Source: Pithys albifrons albifrons | Taxonomy: Eukaryota > Chordata > Aves > Passeriformes > Thamnophilidae | DNA: 64,000 nucleotides | Direction: 5' to 3' | Assembly (NCBI RefSeq): GCF_047495875.1 | Contig: NC_092459.1 | Coordinates: 42,396,490 to 42,460,489 of the forward strand | Part shown: positions 33,701-45,166 of the stretch, in pieces | How positions within the stretch are numbered: the first letter of the stretch is position 1 | Layout of the letters: every line of letters starts with the position of its first letter | Notes under the pieces: generated by a model | Told to the model about the DNA's origin: nothing | The model's database searches: none | The model's input: the letters and a program-made list of their open reading frames with translations, nothing else | Translations under genes and position numbers: made by a program

Positions 33701-36700
33701 TGGTTTTTTTTTTTTTTTACTATACAGTTGCACCAGAGAGGGACACAACAGAAATTTATATAAGAAATTTATATAGAGAAATTTAGAGTGCAACCTGAAG
33801 TCAGATCTTAGCAAAATGCCAGTGAGGTTTGAAAGAATGAATTTCTTTAGTCACTTCTTTAAAACAAGAGTCATCAAATTGCATCTAAACAAATCTAGAG
33901 TGCTAAAGGATTTTCTAACACAAATCAGCAAAGGAGAACTGAGCACTACATTGTGTAAAACCCTTGGTAAGGATTGTGACGTTTATGTAGTTCAAAGTTA
34001 TCCTCTACAAATAAAGGCCTCCTGGAGGAGATTCAAGTGCCGCATCTTGGAAGATAATGCTTTACTTGATGCGATCTTGGATGATGTAGGCATTTGGTAA
34101 CAACTATGTGCCATATGTTCTCTTCAGCTGGGCCTTACCACCCTCATGCAGGATCTCACAGGAGATATTCAGCCATCTGGCTGCTTAGCAGTGAGCATGC
34201 ATAGGCAAGCTTGACAACGAAGCCGCAGTGCCACAAGTACCATGCCTGCCCTGTGTGCCTCATACAGCTTGAACAAAAGGCAGTGATCTGCTCCAGCAGG
34301 AGCAGTCAGACTCAAATCAGGTCCTCCAATGCCTCAATGCCCAGCCTGGCCTTCCTGACCCTCCAGGACTTCCTGACAGAGAAGTGTGTGAGACCATCTG
34401 TGCCTGTCTGCCTGGAGGCTGGTTCCATTAGGGCAACAAACATTATGGTTCACTTTCCTGCATTGTAACAGCAGCTAAAAATAGATTGGCTTTTCCCCTC
34501 TCCTTCTTTGCTAATCAACTGTACTCACCCTTACTGTCCTCTCCATCTCCAGGTCTGTTCACTCTCTCTTGCTGCACAGTATGGAGATAGGGCCATGGTC
34601 ACCATCTCTTCCCAGGAGATGCAGCTTTCAGCTGTCCCTTCTGTCTTTGCTATTCCTGTGCTCTTTTTGAGTTATGTCTTTGTTCTTTACTTCTCCATGC
34701 TCTACATAGACAGAAATTCTCACAATATGTTTTTCCTTCCCTTGTCACAGTCATATAAAACTTAGGGTTTCATTACCTCTACTCTTATTGGTTGTTCTTT
34801 ACCAATATTGTATTGTCCTCTGTACTCATGCTATATACATGGGTATGTAATATCCTTTAGTCACCATGCAACAACACCAGTAGAAAACATAAACCTATTA
34901 AAAATTTACTGTATGAAATTTAATTGTTCAGTAAACATATTTAAAAGGAAAGGAAAAAATACACAAAAGCAGAGGGGAAATGATCAGGGCAGAGTAGCGA
35001 AATGAATAAATAAATAAAAAAGGTTGTGTGTTGCTTCAGAAGTCCTTGCCACTGCAGGCACAGTGTAGGCAATGGAACATGTGGAGCTGAATGAGACTAT
35101 CCTAGCATAAGAGAGGGTTTTCTTTAAGTAGATTAAACAGTCAAGAAGACCTTGAGGTCCTCCTAGTTCTGCTATTACTTGAGTCACTGCTGCATATGGG
35201 TGAATTTCATAGCCTTCTACAAGAAAGCCATCTGAGGCTTGCATTGGAACAGACTATGGTTCTAAATAAAAAGGCTTCAAACCTCTGTTGATAGATGTCC
35301 TTATGCAGGACAGCCTCTGTGCTTCCCTAAATACTTTCCAGACCTTATCACCAGATGACTCTGAATTCCTTCGTAGCATCTGGAAATAAACGGCATAGTG
35401 CAGTCTTTACTGTCTTTCCAATTAACCACACCCATAAGAAGACCAGGTCCACAGACATGATTGAGCTGGATCCATTTTAGAAGTTGGGGAAGAAACAAGG
35501 AAGAATTTTCAACAAAATTACCCTAGTAATGTAATGGCTATGTTCAAAACTGGGATAGTAGTGTCCTGGACTAAAGTGTAACAACAAGAATATCTGAATA
35601 GTGGCAGAAGTAAGCCAAGGGTAAGGAGAGGTGGTATGAGTCTGGGTCCTCTTTGGTGTGAAGTGGATTGTTTACACATGAAGCTTCCTTCCTGTCTCTT
35701 TGTAACCTGCTTTGTGCGGAAAGTACTGAGAATGTGGTCCTGCAAGAAAAATATTAACTAGTGGTGCCTCAAGTGTAGGATGCTTTTCAGCAGAATGAAG
35801 GAGTACTAACCAGTCCGCTCTGTGTTCTTTGTGCCATATTGCTTTCCTGCCAAGTACAAAAGTAGTCAGGGTTTCTGTGGTCTCAACAGTCTGCACAACT
35901 GATACAATTATACCTGCATTGTCAATTATTGCACAGAAAAGATACCAAGTGCCTCAGAGGAGTTGTGAAGAGATTTTGTAAAAGTACCCTAGTCAGAACC
36001 ACATTCCCTGAGCCCAGAGCGGGTCCCTTGAGAGGAATTAAACAATACCCATTCTTACCCTAGATGTCAGATAAAAGCACAGATTTTGTATCCTCAGGGT
36101 AGTACATTAAATATGGTTTCTGTCAAATTCTGATAAAGCTGGACCGGAAACAAGGCATACTCCAGATTTTTGCAAGGCCTCAGAGAAACTCAGCTGATAA
36201 AACAGACCTGTGTCAGGAAGGGAGAGGAGGAGGACATAAAAAGTTCACTTAGCATTTCTTTTAGTGTGCCTAAGCTGAGTTGGGGTCATGAGAAATGCAA
36301 GAAAAGAGCAAAGGTGGCAAGTTCCTCCAGATAATGCTTCATAAATGAAATGACATTTGGAATTAAAGGTACACTTTTTGCTTTTGGGAGTGTGGGAGGC
36401 ATTTTTTTTGAGAGGCAAACTGTGTGCAGTGTCATTTTTATGAGAAGCTTGTCTTCTTTTTTCCCATGTTGAGGACAAACAAGCAGAGACAATACCATGT
36501 ATGGAGTCCTTACAGGGTCTGTCTTGTTCAGGAAATGTGAATATGTGACTGTTTATTACCACATCACGTACTCTCTAGGGTAGTACCCTGCTCTGTGCTA
36601 TAGCTGCCTGCTAAGCAGACATAAAATCAACCAGCTGATGAGGGTTGTTTGTTTGTTTTTTTTTTTCCTTTTCTTCTGAGTTACCCTGGGAGACTGACAA

Positions 36701-37384
36701 GCTGCAGAGATGGCAGGTTCACCCTCCCTCAGGCATCTTCCCTCTCTCCCCATTCTCAGTGTCACTAATCTTGAGATTCCGCTTCTTCCCTTGCCTGCCA
36801 AGACCATAAATACAATTTATGCTCACTAGATCTCTCCTCAGTTCTTCCCTCTTTCCCTGGATTTGACAGTGATAGCAGCAGTGGCAGGACAGCAAAGGCA
36901 GGTGTCTGCCCTTGGCACAGACTTAAGAAGGAAGTCCTGCTGTGGGGTGCTGGGCTACCACTTTGACAGGAGGACACTACAGCTGCAGACTTCAAATCCT
37001 CCCTTGTATGGAACAGCATCAATCTGCCATCTAAATGCTCACTGCAGTGTACAGTATGAGAAGTCACAAGGTGAGAGGTCTCCAGCCTGCATGAAAGAGG
37101 GAATTTTGGTTTGCCATTGCATTGTCAAGTACTATGCTCTGCCACAGAACACCTTGTCACCTCAGCCAAGACCAAAGAGAAGACTGTCACAGGCAAAGCA
37201 ATCTTGACTAAGAGATTTTTTTTTAAATTAGTTTTTTTTCCCTTAAGTATAACCTTTGGAATTTTAATTTGGGTATTGAGAAAAAAGAAACATAGCAATT
37301 TAAGGCAATACGTATCCTCTCTCTTTCCTAGGTTCAGCATAGGCAAAACATGTTGCTTCCCTATTTCTCAGTCATTAAAAATGA
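33701..37384. other. Unassigned, somewhat GC-richer block (possible unknown repeat or pseudogene)
   Basis: This stretch is visibly richer in G and C than its surroundings and holds a cluster of 60-143-codon frames on both strands. One at 33816-34100 (94 codons, plus) and one at 34984-35244 (86 codons, minus) have fairly protein-like composition. None matches a domain I know. The block lies immediately 3' (in element sense) of a decayed CR1 whose reverse transcriptase half is missing, so it could be an insertion that replaced it. Candidates are an unfamiliar ERV internal region, a pseudogene or unique DNA. I cannot decide by eye. Confidence 0.35.
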
Positions 37385-37850
37385 GGCAAAAACATTGTTG
37401 ACCGCCTTGCAGTTCTCTGTGTTGGTTGTCACCAGTTTTCCTATCTTATTTCTTGTGGGGGGCTACATTCTCTCTAACGGCCAACATACCTCTAGAAGGC
37501 CTTATCATTATTCTTAGAATCCCTGGTAAAAATCAGTTCCAACCGTGTCTGAGGTTTCCTTTCACATCTGGGCAGTATGTCAGGGTGCATGTCCCTGATT
37601 TGACTCCATGTGTCTTTCCTTCTTAGAATTCATTTTGACAAGGAGGTCCTTATCATGGACATGCCAGCCTCCTTCTTTTCTTACTGTTTTTCTTACATAT
37701 GGAAATCAAGAGCTCTTGTGCTTTAAGAAAAATGTCCTTAAAGAGCTGCCAGCTGTGGTGTCCCACTCTGAAAGGGGAGGGAACATGCATGTGTGCAGAT
37801 ACCCATGACTGAAAAGTAATGATAAAAGTCAGAGGGTCCACAAAAACATA
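37385..37850 (-). pseudogene. Decayed CR1 ORF2 fragment (endonuclease-RT linker)
   Basis: On the plus strand it reads as the complement of the basic linker region of CR1 ORF2. GTTGACCGCCTTGCAGTTCTCTGTGTTGGTTGTCACCAG-type text is followed by a GGGGGCTACATTCTC block, CCTTATCATTATTC, then TGCTTTAAGAAAAATGTCC and TTAAAGAGCTGCCAGCTGTGGTGTCCC. Frameshifts and stops are frequent. It belongs with the pieces at 39.10-39.79 and 40.21-40.87 kb as one old minus-strand copy, now interrupted by the solo LTR at 37866. Confidence 0.75.
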
Positions 37851-37865
37851 TGAAGTTTTGTTAGT

Positions 37866-38457
37866 TGTTATGGGTTTACCCAGGTAGGCCTAAAATTTAG
37901 GTTTTAAAGTTCAGACTAGGCCTGGAATTGTCAGCTGACTTGAGCTAGGCTGAGCTAGCTAACAGCTGACTTCTTCTAGCCAGTGCTGTTGTATTCCATA
38001 CCATATTACGACATCTCAGAAGGAGTAAGAGCCGATGTGTGGGAGGTGTTAAGTCAGTTCCATCATGGCTGAAGTACAGAGAGGAGGTGCTACAGTTCTT
38101 CTGCTCTGTTGGACCCTGCTCTTGTTGCCTCTACATTGTATTTTGTTTTAGTTTCAGGGAAGTAGAAATATTTTGTTGTTATACTTTTTCTTTCTTGAAG
38201 GGTGTCTTTTAAAGTGTTTATGAATCTAGAGTAATAGACTTTGTGTTAACTGCGGAGTGGGAAGTTATTTCTTGTCATACATAACTTGTGTGTGTTATAT
38301 TGTAGTTTTGTCTTAATTTTCTCTTTTATATATAAATACTTATAGTCAGTTTCAGCATAAAACTAGCATGAATGGTTTTTTTCCTCTTCTCCCTTTTCTC
38401 AGCCAGAGGCTAACTGTTCTTTAGGCAGCTGGCATTTCACCAGCTCAACCCAAAACA
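37866..38457 (+). mobile_element. ERVL-like solo LTR, family D copy 1 (5-bp TSD TTAGT)
   Basis: Starts TGTTATGGGTTTACCC and ends CAACCCAAAACA, with canonical TG...CA termini over 592 bp. It is flanked by a perfect 5-bp direct repeat TTAGT at 37861-37865 and 38458-38462. The terminal sequences are partly complementary (GGGTTT versus AACCC). No internal retroviral sequence is present, so it is a solo LTR. Its 3' end (GGCAGCTGGCATTTCACCAGC) matches the family of the LTR at 53.82 kb. It sits within an older CR1, which places it later in time. The 5-bp duplication suggests an ERVL-type integrase; this is inference. Confidence 0.9.
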
Positions 38458-38462
38458 TTAGT

Positions 38463-39084
38463 AAATTACACATACTGCATAGAAATTGGTATAAATCCAT
38501 TATGTTATAGTGAAAACTTGTGATGGTGGATTTAGAGTAAGGGGTAGGGTGAAAGAGGAGAGAGAGATGAGGAGAGAAAGAGGGGGTTTAAAGAGAGGGA
38601 GAGAGAAAGACAGGAAGAAAGAAAGATCACTAGTCCTGTCTCCAGTATTGATTCAACTGATAAGGTTTTCAAGGTCCTGGGGTTGCCATCCAGGCTTTGT
38701 GGGGGTACATTTTTATAGATAAATTTCCCCACCCTGCAGCTAAGTTTCTCACTTGCTATGCAAATTAGTTACTATGCACAGTTCATTCATGTAGATACCT
38801 TCCTGAAAACAGGTTTGAGGTCTTCAAAGGTCTTTGGTGGTCTTGATCCCCCACTACTGGGTCAGCCTTTGGTTGACAATCCATGCCTGCTTTTTTACTT
38901 TATTCATATGCTTGCTCTGTGCTGTGTTGTGCTTATCACCAGGAGCCTGGACAAGGGTGTTTGTTCCAGATGAATATTACCCTATCTCTACATGACTCCC
39001 TTCTCCATCTACATACTCTTCTTACCAGCAATCCCTGTTTGGCTCCATGGTTATCCGGCTATTGGTATTTGAGACAGACACATT
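38463..39084. other. Unassigned segment with a GA-rich tract (38551-38627)
   Basis: Lies between the solo LTR and the resumption of CR1 similarity. It begins with non-CR1 text, has a 75-bp GA-rich purine tract, then 450 bp that I do not recognise. It may be another insertion into the old CR1. Confidence 0.45.
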
Positions 39085-39790
39085 AGGATTTTATCTTCTG
39101 GACTTCAATGCCAGGTTTGCTCAGCTTCTTTTCCTCCGAATGCAGTCTCTCGAGGGGTCTTTAAATAATTTAAATTTTGCTCTCTTAAATTTCAGAGTCC
39201 TGACTAGTCTTCACTTACCCCATATGTGTCAAGATAATGAACTTATTCAAGGCATGAATGCTGCAGCCCAGACTGCCACCAACCTTGACATTTCTAGATA
39301 GTGTATCCATGTCGATATGCAACAGGTCATTAACACTTCCTTAGTCAGTCTATCACCTGGCTTAAGAAATTATCCTTGTCACTCACAAAATCTAGACTGC
39401 TTCCAGCTTGCTGTCAGAGTGATTGAATTTCCTCAGCAGGATCAGTCTGCCAGCATGATGTGTCCTGTAGTTGAATTGAGAATTTCATCAACAGGCTCTC
39501 CTTGTTCAGGAGGCCTGTAGTAAACACCAGCCACAGGGTTTCCCTTGTTTTTTACCCATATGCTGTCTACTGTTTTTCAAAGACATCTCTGTGCACTCTA
39601 TCTGTTCTTTTACATAGAGGGCAAACCTCCACTCCTATTTTCTTGCCCATCCTTTCTGAATAGTTGATACCTATCAATTGCAGCCATGCAATTCACCCCA
39701 CCAAGTTTCAATGACAGTGATTAGATCACTAATCACTTTTTAGGTGCACTGTTGTTTTCATCTCCTTCTGTTTGCAACAGGAGAGGGTGA
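39085..39790 (-). pseudogene. Decayed CR1 ORF2 fragment (endonuclease domain)
   Basis: Complementary to the CR1 endonuclease region in order (on the plus strand): GCTGCAGCCCAGACTGCCACCAACCTTGACATTTC, CTATCACCTGGCTTAAGAAATTATCC, AGGAGGCCTGTAGTAAACACCAGCCACAGG, CATAGAGGGCAAACC and CACCCCACCAAGTTTCAATGACAGTGATTAGATCA-type blocks (given here in part). These correspond to the SDH, CYRP and TETWW motif regions. Many stops and indels are present. It is part of the same old copy as 37.39-37.85 and 40.21-40.87 kb. Confidence 0.8.
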
Positions 39791-40209
39791 AAAACTACAC
39801 AATCCGGTTATGGAGGCAAAAACTGAATCAATTTTTTAGACACACACTTCGCAGTGTATAAACTGGAGGGAGGATATGCAGACTAAAGGGAAGGGTTATT
39901 CAAACATGGTAGACACTTTTGTAACATCATTGGAAAGCTATTTCTTATCTCACAAGGCAGACAGGGTTATAAAATATAGTTAGGTTTTAACAAATACAGT
40001 TCTGTTGTATTTTCTTGGGCCTCTGTTTCAAAGTCTGAGCCTGGATCCCATCAGCAACTCATGCTACATGCATGGTTGGTATAGAGAGACTACAGCAGGG
40101 ATCTTGATATTGTCAGCTTTTTAGAGGAACAAGCACTAATTACTTTGAGGCATTTCATAGGTGTTTTCCCATTGGTTCCCAATACATCAGCAGTCCCTGG
40201 CTCTTCTCT
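39791..40209. other. Unassigned interval inside the old CR1
   Basis: About 420 bp between the endonuclease and esterase pieces. A complete CR1 would hold the end of ORF1 and start of ORF2 here. The text is too diverged for me to align, or includes an insertion. Confidence 0.4.
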
Positions 40210-40870
40210 TGCTCAAAACTTTATTTTAAAGACCTCCATATAAGTCTGAGCATCTTGATGACAAAGTTTCACCTGGCTCATTTGTTCAGGTGAATCTCAT
40301 CAGCTCCAAACAGAGCAGGTTTCTCAAGGGTAGATCCATGATCACAGAGGCCAGAACCTTTAGTATGGCACTAGCCATACAGTCAACTGTTCACCAGCTC
40401 AATTTGTCTCCTCCTTCCTAAATCCCTGCCTTTAACTGGCAGGGATAGAGAAGGAACTACCTCTGTGCCAGATCCTTTTAACATTGCTCCAAGGGACATA
40501 TATTCTCTTTGGAAGATTTCAAGTTTTCTCACTGCGGTATAATTAGATCCTACCAGGAACAGTAGGAGCAGATGATAATCTGCTGAGTTCACCAGGCTCA
40601 GCAGTCTCTCAGTGGTGTTGCAAATGGGAGCTCCTGGTAGGCAGATCCTCCACTTCTTCTTCCACAGTGGATGGCAGTCAGTCCCTTGTCACTGTGAAAG
40701 AAGAGGCATTGTGGGGTCTCCCAGATGCAGCAGTTTGGTGTCAGATCCCTCTGGAACCAGCTGTGCCTAGCAGAGTGCAGATCTTTAACACCTCCCAGAT
40801 AGGCTTCTTCGTCAGGCCCCTACCACAACAAAGGTGCCAGTTATGCCTGATACAAAAATATAAATAATTA
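40210..40870 (-). pseudogene. Decayed CR1 ORF1 fragment (SGNH esterase region)
   Basis: On the minus strand, 40320-40275 reads DHGSTLEKPALFGADEIHLNK, the CR1 ORF1 esterase block V region with its DxxH motif. A stop follows straight after. Upstream blocks (about 40400-40600) correspond to the middle of the esterase domain, including a SADYHLLLLFLVGSN-type block III. 40650-40830 corresponds to the N-terminal half. This copy belongs to a different, older CR1 subfamily than the intact element at 15.5-19.8 kb, and it is broken by stops and frameshifts. Confidence 0.8.
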
Positions 40871-41213
40871 TCATTGAATTCTAGTTCTTATTCCTTGTGA
40901 ACAATCACACTATTGGTACTTTACATCTCTTCACTATTTTTCCAGTTGTACACTAATGAGAGGAATAAAAGGCAGAACTTTAGAGGAGAGTATTTATAGT
41001 ACAATAACAGGAGTGGCTCAGGCTGTTCAAGTACAACAAGAAGTGTGTGGAGGTATAGATATGTAGCCTTCCACCAAATTGGTGAATGACTGTGACTGAG
41101 TGACACTGCTAAGTGTTGTGGCCTCATCCAAGGCACATGACTCAATTACATGATGCCTAAATTACATGATTCCTAAAATCCTGCAAAAGACTCTCAAAAC
41201 AACATTAGAGGGG

Positions 41214-41262
41214 ATAGCTAGATAGAGATAAATAGATGGTAGATAGATAGATAGATAAATGA

Positions 41263-41294
<32 letters not shown>

Positions 41295-41308
41295 TAGATA
41301 GATAGATA
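41214..41308. repeat. (GATA)n/(GACA)n microsatellite
   Basis: Nearly 95 bp of GATA tetranucleotides with a central GACA run at 41281-41292 and a few interruptions. The Ser/Ile/Tyr/Leu-rich minus-strand reading frames over it are artefacts of the repeat. A tract of this length is likely length-polymorphic. Confidence 0.95.
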
Positions 41309-41699
41309 AAGAAGCTCTTTTATTGAAAGTTTCCAAGGTACACAACAAAAGTACATGCACACATGTTAACCAGATGTTACAGTTTTTATAACTGTTAGTA
41401 ATGAACATATGTGATCTCTGTAGCCAAACTTTTGTACCATTTTCCTTTGATGCCCACCCTCAGAACTGCCCCTTGGAGTCCCTCCATAGGCTCTGAGCTT
41501 ACTTTCCCATTTTGACTACAAGCTGTCTTATTGTATAAAATACACACTAAAATCCTTAAGCATCAGACAACTGGCAGGCAATCTGACTTGGAGCAGAACA
41601 ATATAGGAGACAAATGTAACAACATACCAGAGCAGAAAGATAGCCCCACATGTATAAACATGTATCTTTGGTAACGAGTATGATAGGATAGAGTTTACC

Positions 41700-42602
41700 C
41701 TTAAGAAGCTTACAAGTGATACAAAATTTGGAAGACGATCTGATAGACCAGATGCTGCTGTTCACAAGGACCTCAGCAAGTTGGTGCAATGGGCAAATAG
41801 GAATTTCAAGCAGTTTAACAAAGGTAATGCTGAGTCCTGCACTTAGGGAGAAATAACTCCTTGAACCTGTACATGCTGGAGAACAGTCAGCTGATGGACC
41901 ATCAGCAGTTTTTCAGAGAAGGGCCAGAGGAATCCTGTGAATAAAAAACAAGATGAGCCAATGCTGTGCCTCTGCAGCTAAGAGGGCAATAGGATATGGA
42001 GGACATTAGGCAGACAGCACTTCCAGCAGAGCAAGTAAGGTGATCCTTGCCCTCTGCTCAGCCCTGATGAGACACATTTGGAGTGCAGGTTCGGGTTCTG
42101 GGCTCCCTAGTAGAAGAGACACAGGCATAATGGATCAAGTTCAGTGAAGATGCATGAAGATGATAAAAGGACTGGATATTGTCACATACATGGATAGATA
42201 TCTGGGGTTATTTTCCCCAGAGAAGATGAAAGACTCAGAGGCAACTGATCAATTTGTATAAATACAAAATGAGACAAGTAAAGAAGATGGAGCCAGACCT
42301 TTCTCAGTGTCACCCAGTAAAAACACACAAGGAAAAGGACACATTGAAATACAGGAATTCCCATTTTAACATAAGAAAAATCTTTTTATTATGAGGACAG
42401 TGAAACCCTAGGACAGGCTTCAAAGAGAGTTTGTGGAGTGTTTATCCTTGAAGACATTCAGAACTTATTTGGACATGCCCCTGGGCAAGATACTCTAAGC
42501 TGAAACTACCCTGAGCAATGGGCTGTGACTAGATCATCTCCAGAAAGTGCCTTCCAATATTAACTATTTTCTGCTTCTTTGATTCTGTGATTCTGTGACT
42601 TT
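41700..42602 (+). mobile_element. Old CR1 LINE 3' fragment (plus strand)
   Basis: Begins just after the RT catalytic region (GTGATACAAAATTTGGAAG) and runs through the C-terminal ORF2 and 3' UTR. Blocks include GAATTTCAAGCAGTTTAACAAAGG, TGCACTTAGGGAG, CAGCCCTGATGAGACACATTTGGAGTG and GGTTCTGGGCTCCC. They are followed by CAATGGGCTGTGACTAGATCATCTCCAGAAAGTGCCTTCC and the tail GATTCTGTGATTCTGTGACT at about 42583-42602. It is 5'-truncated, with multiple stops and indels. One of only two CR1 copies in plus orientation here. Confidence 0.92.
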
Positions 42603-44666
42603 CTTCTTTGTTTAGTTTATTGCTACAAATGCAGCTGTAGAGAACTAGATCCAGGTCATACCATGTCATACAGTGAAGACGGCAAAATTTCAAAGCATCA
42701 AATACAGAATCTTACACAGGCTGGAGCTGGCTTAGGCTAGCCATGTCAGAACAGGGTTTATTCTTCTTTTCTAAATCCATCTAGATATCTTGTGAGACCA
42801 AGACATATATTCAGTGCTAAGCATGAAAATATCTTTAGGCAAGTATTTAAAAACTTGTTAAGAAAAATCTTACTTAATTTCACCATATTTCTCCACTTAT
42901 GAGAATGTTCTTTATCAGGCAATGCTGATACTCCAGAAGATAATAATAGAAGACAGGAATGAAGGACAGATCTGAACATTTTTAAGCTTTGAAGGATCTT
43001 CAAAGATTAGAATGAATTTTCATGTGGCCTATGAGGAAAAGGTCTTAGCATAAACTGAGTCATAAAGAAATATTAGTTAAAGCTTGTCCAAACACGATTT
43101 TATAGAAAAAGTCTATGACAGCATGATCTTCTTTAGACTGGATAGTAGTAGACCTTCAAAGGCAAGGAAAAAGGAAGTATGTTCATATTATATAACCTCC
43201 TTTTTTCCCCTTGAAATTAGATGTGTTTATTGAAGCAAAACTATTATAATTTATAAAAGAGTGACTTGAGTTTGTACCTGGACTCCTTCGATTATTGGGA
43301 AATATATTGTCTTATCCCTTTGAATATTATAAAGAAGCGTAGTGACAGAATAATATAGAAATAAATATGGTATTGTGATGGCCTAATTTTTCACATTTTA
43401 CTGTACTGTGCCAAGTGCTCTGCTTCACTATACTTTGTATTTTCCTCATTTTTGATCATCGCTTACGAAACTACTTGCAGAACTCCCAGTGAGATTCCAT
43501 TCACTTAATTAGAAATGCCATATGTAAAGTGCCATGGAATCTGTCCAAAAATTAATAAGACTGAACCAAACATAAACTTTTCCATATCTACTCTATGCTT
43601 TGAGTACCTTTGCTAGTTCATGCAACAGTACCATTATACTGTCTCTTAAGACAGAAAAGTAAAAGACCTTTGGAAGTATAGTAGTATAGTTAAATGTATA
43701 ATTTCAAGGGTAGATTTGTGCTGGAAGGCTTGGGGAAGGAAGGAAGGAAACACTACAAAAGTCTAAAACAGGGACGTCTCACTATTGAGAGTTTTGTGTG
43801 CTAATTGAGGGGAAATGGATATCAGTTTAAAGCTTTGGTTCTAAAAGATGTAAGGACAGAAAAAGCAAAGACAGTACAAATTAGCAATATGTATTAAGGA
43901 TAAAATAATTAGAAATACCAGTAAAAACCTTTGTTCAGATTGATAATTTTTCAAATGAAACATAGCATTTTAAGAACTGTAGCAATAAGCTTTACAATCT
44001 CTACAGTGTAAAGCAAATTCTAAATATTTTTTCTTTAGCCTTAAAATAATGCTTGTAATTAATGTAAGCCTTTGCACAGCATGATATTTTAAATTATTTC
44101 TTGATATATATTTTTATCAATAGTTGCCTAATTATAAGATCACATCATCAAAAGAAGATATTTTTTAATATTATATTATGAAGTCATCTACAAGCTAGTG
44201 TTATGGATGGCTTTTCCTTTTGCTAGACACCAGATAAACATCTAGTCCACAAATAAAAGTGGATTAAGTGGATTACAAAAGGAGGTATTCTGGTTCCACC
44301 ATTACTAGCTTTGAAATTGCAAACATATTTCATTTTGTATTGAATAAAATATATTGGCATGAAATATTTTGTTAAGTGGTGTAAGACTGTGTTACCCCTT
44401 TCTCCAGCTGATTCATAGTGGGGCCTCTGCAGCTTGGTGGCTGGAACCCAACCCTTTGCCCTAGAGGAGCCATGGCCTATGCCTAGGCTGAGGGCAATGC
44501 CTGGAGCCTTCCTGGTTGCAAGCTCAAAGAATAGTGAATATAAAAATGTGTCCCAGGGACACGCACACAGAGACACATACAAGATGTTGATATGGCCAGT
44601 CCCACAGCCACAGATAAGTAAATGACATCAGTCTCTCTTCCCTAAAGCACCAATGCTGTAACCATA
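42603..44666. other. AT-rich stretch, nothing recognised
   Basis: No repeat family or gene was recognised. A 119-codon minus-strand frame at 44223-44582 has no identifiable domain and I do not support it as a gene. Confidence 0.5.
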
Positions 44667-44785
44667 TTGTAGAAGGCCACCAAATTTTTAAGGCACGATT
44701 TGCCCATAGTGAAATTGGCTGTCACCAGTCATCTCCTTATTTTCATCCCAGCTGCTATGAAAAAAATTAATTCCATCCCAGCCAT
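44667..44785 (-). mobile_element. Small CR1 RT-region fragment followed by an LTR-like scrap
   Basis: GAAGGCCACCAAATTTTTAAGGCACGATTTGCCC followed by ATTGGCTGTCACCAGTCATCTCCTTATTTTCAT is the complement of the CR1 RT segment around the FYDQ/CLTN region. It is about 95 bp and diverged. The next 30 bp (GCTATGAAAAAAATTAATTCC, then ATCCCAGCC) resemble the end of the family C LTR, but such a short match may be chance. Confidence 0.5.
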
Positions 44786-45166
44786 TCTGCCTTATTACCC
44801 CTTCTTACCTTGAACAAGTTCCTTGACCAGATACCCTTAAAGGAGAAGACGCTCTCCTTCCATACACCTTTACAAGAGCCTTTCAAAAATGTATACCAAA
44901 AAGTCAAATGACTTCAATATCTAGGGAACTTCCCTAGAACACAGTAGAGTATTCTCAAAGCTGTTTTAAACAAAGTGCATGAGAGAAGAGATTCATGCCA
45001 GAATTAACAACTAATAGGAACACTTGCTTTACACATAGAAACTAATTTGCTGTGATCTCAGCACGGCAAGGAACTTCATTTATCAGTCTGGACTTATCAC
45101 TACTCAAAGTGAATGCCCTGAAGCTTGAAGTATTGGCACCTCTGTACTAAGAAATTTCTATCTTTC
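44786..45166. other. Unassigned stretch
   Basis: Nothing recognised between the CR1 scrap and the second family A solo LTR. Confidence 0.45.

Noticed and set aside
37866..38457. Two separate LTRs forming a full provirus with the copy at 53.82 kb
   Set aside because: Each stands alone; the first has its own 5-bp duplication at both ends, and the two differ substantially in sequence.
41162..41408. Ser/Ile/Tyr/Leu-repeat proteins
   Set aside because: Translations of the GATA/GACA microsatellite.
44223..44582. 119-codon minus-strand frame
   Set aside because: No recognisable family, and it sits beside decayed repeat pieces; not supportable as a gene.
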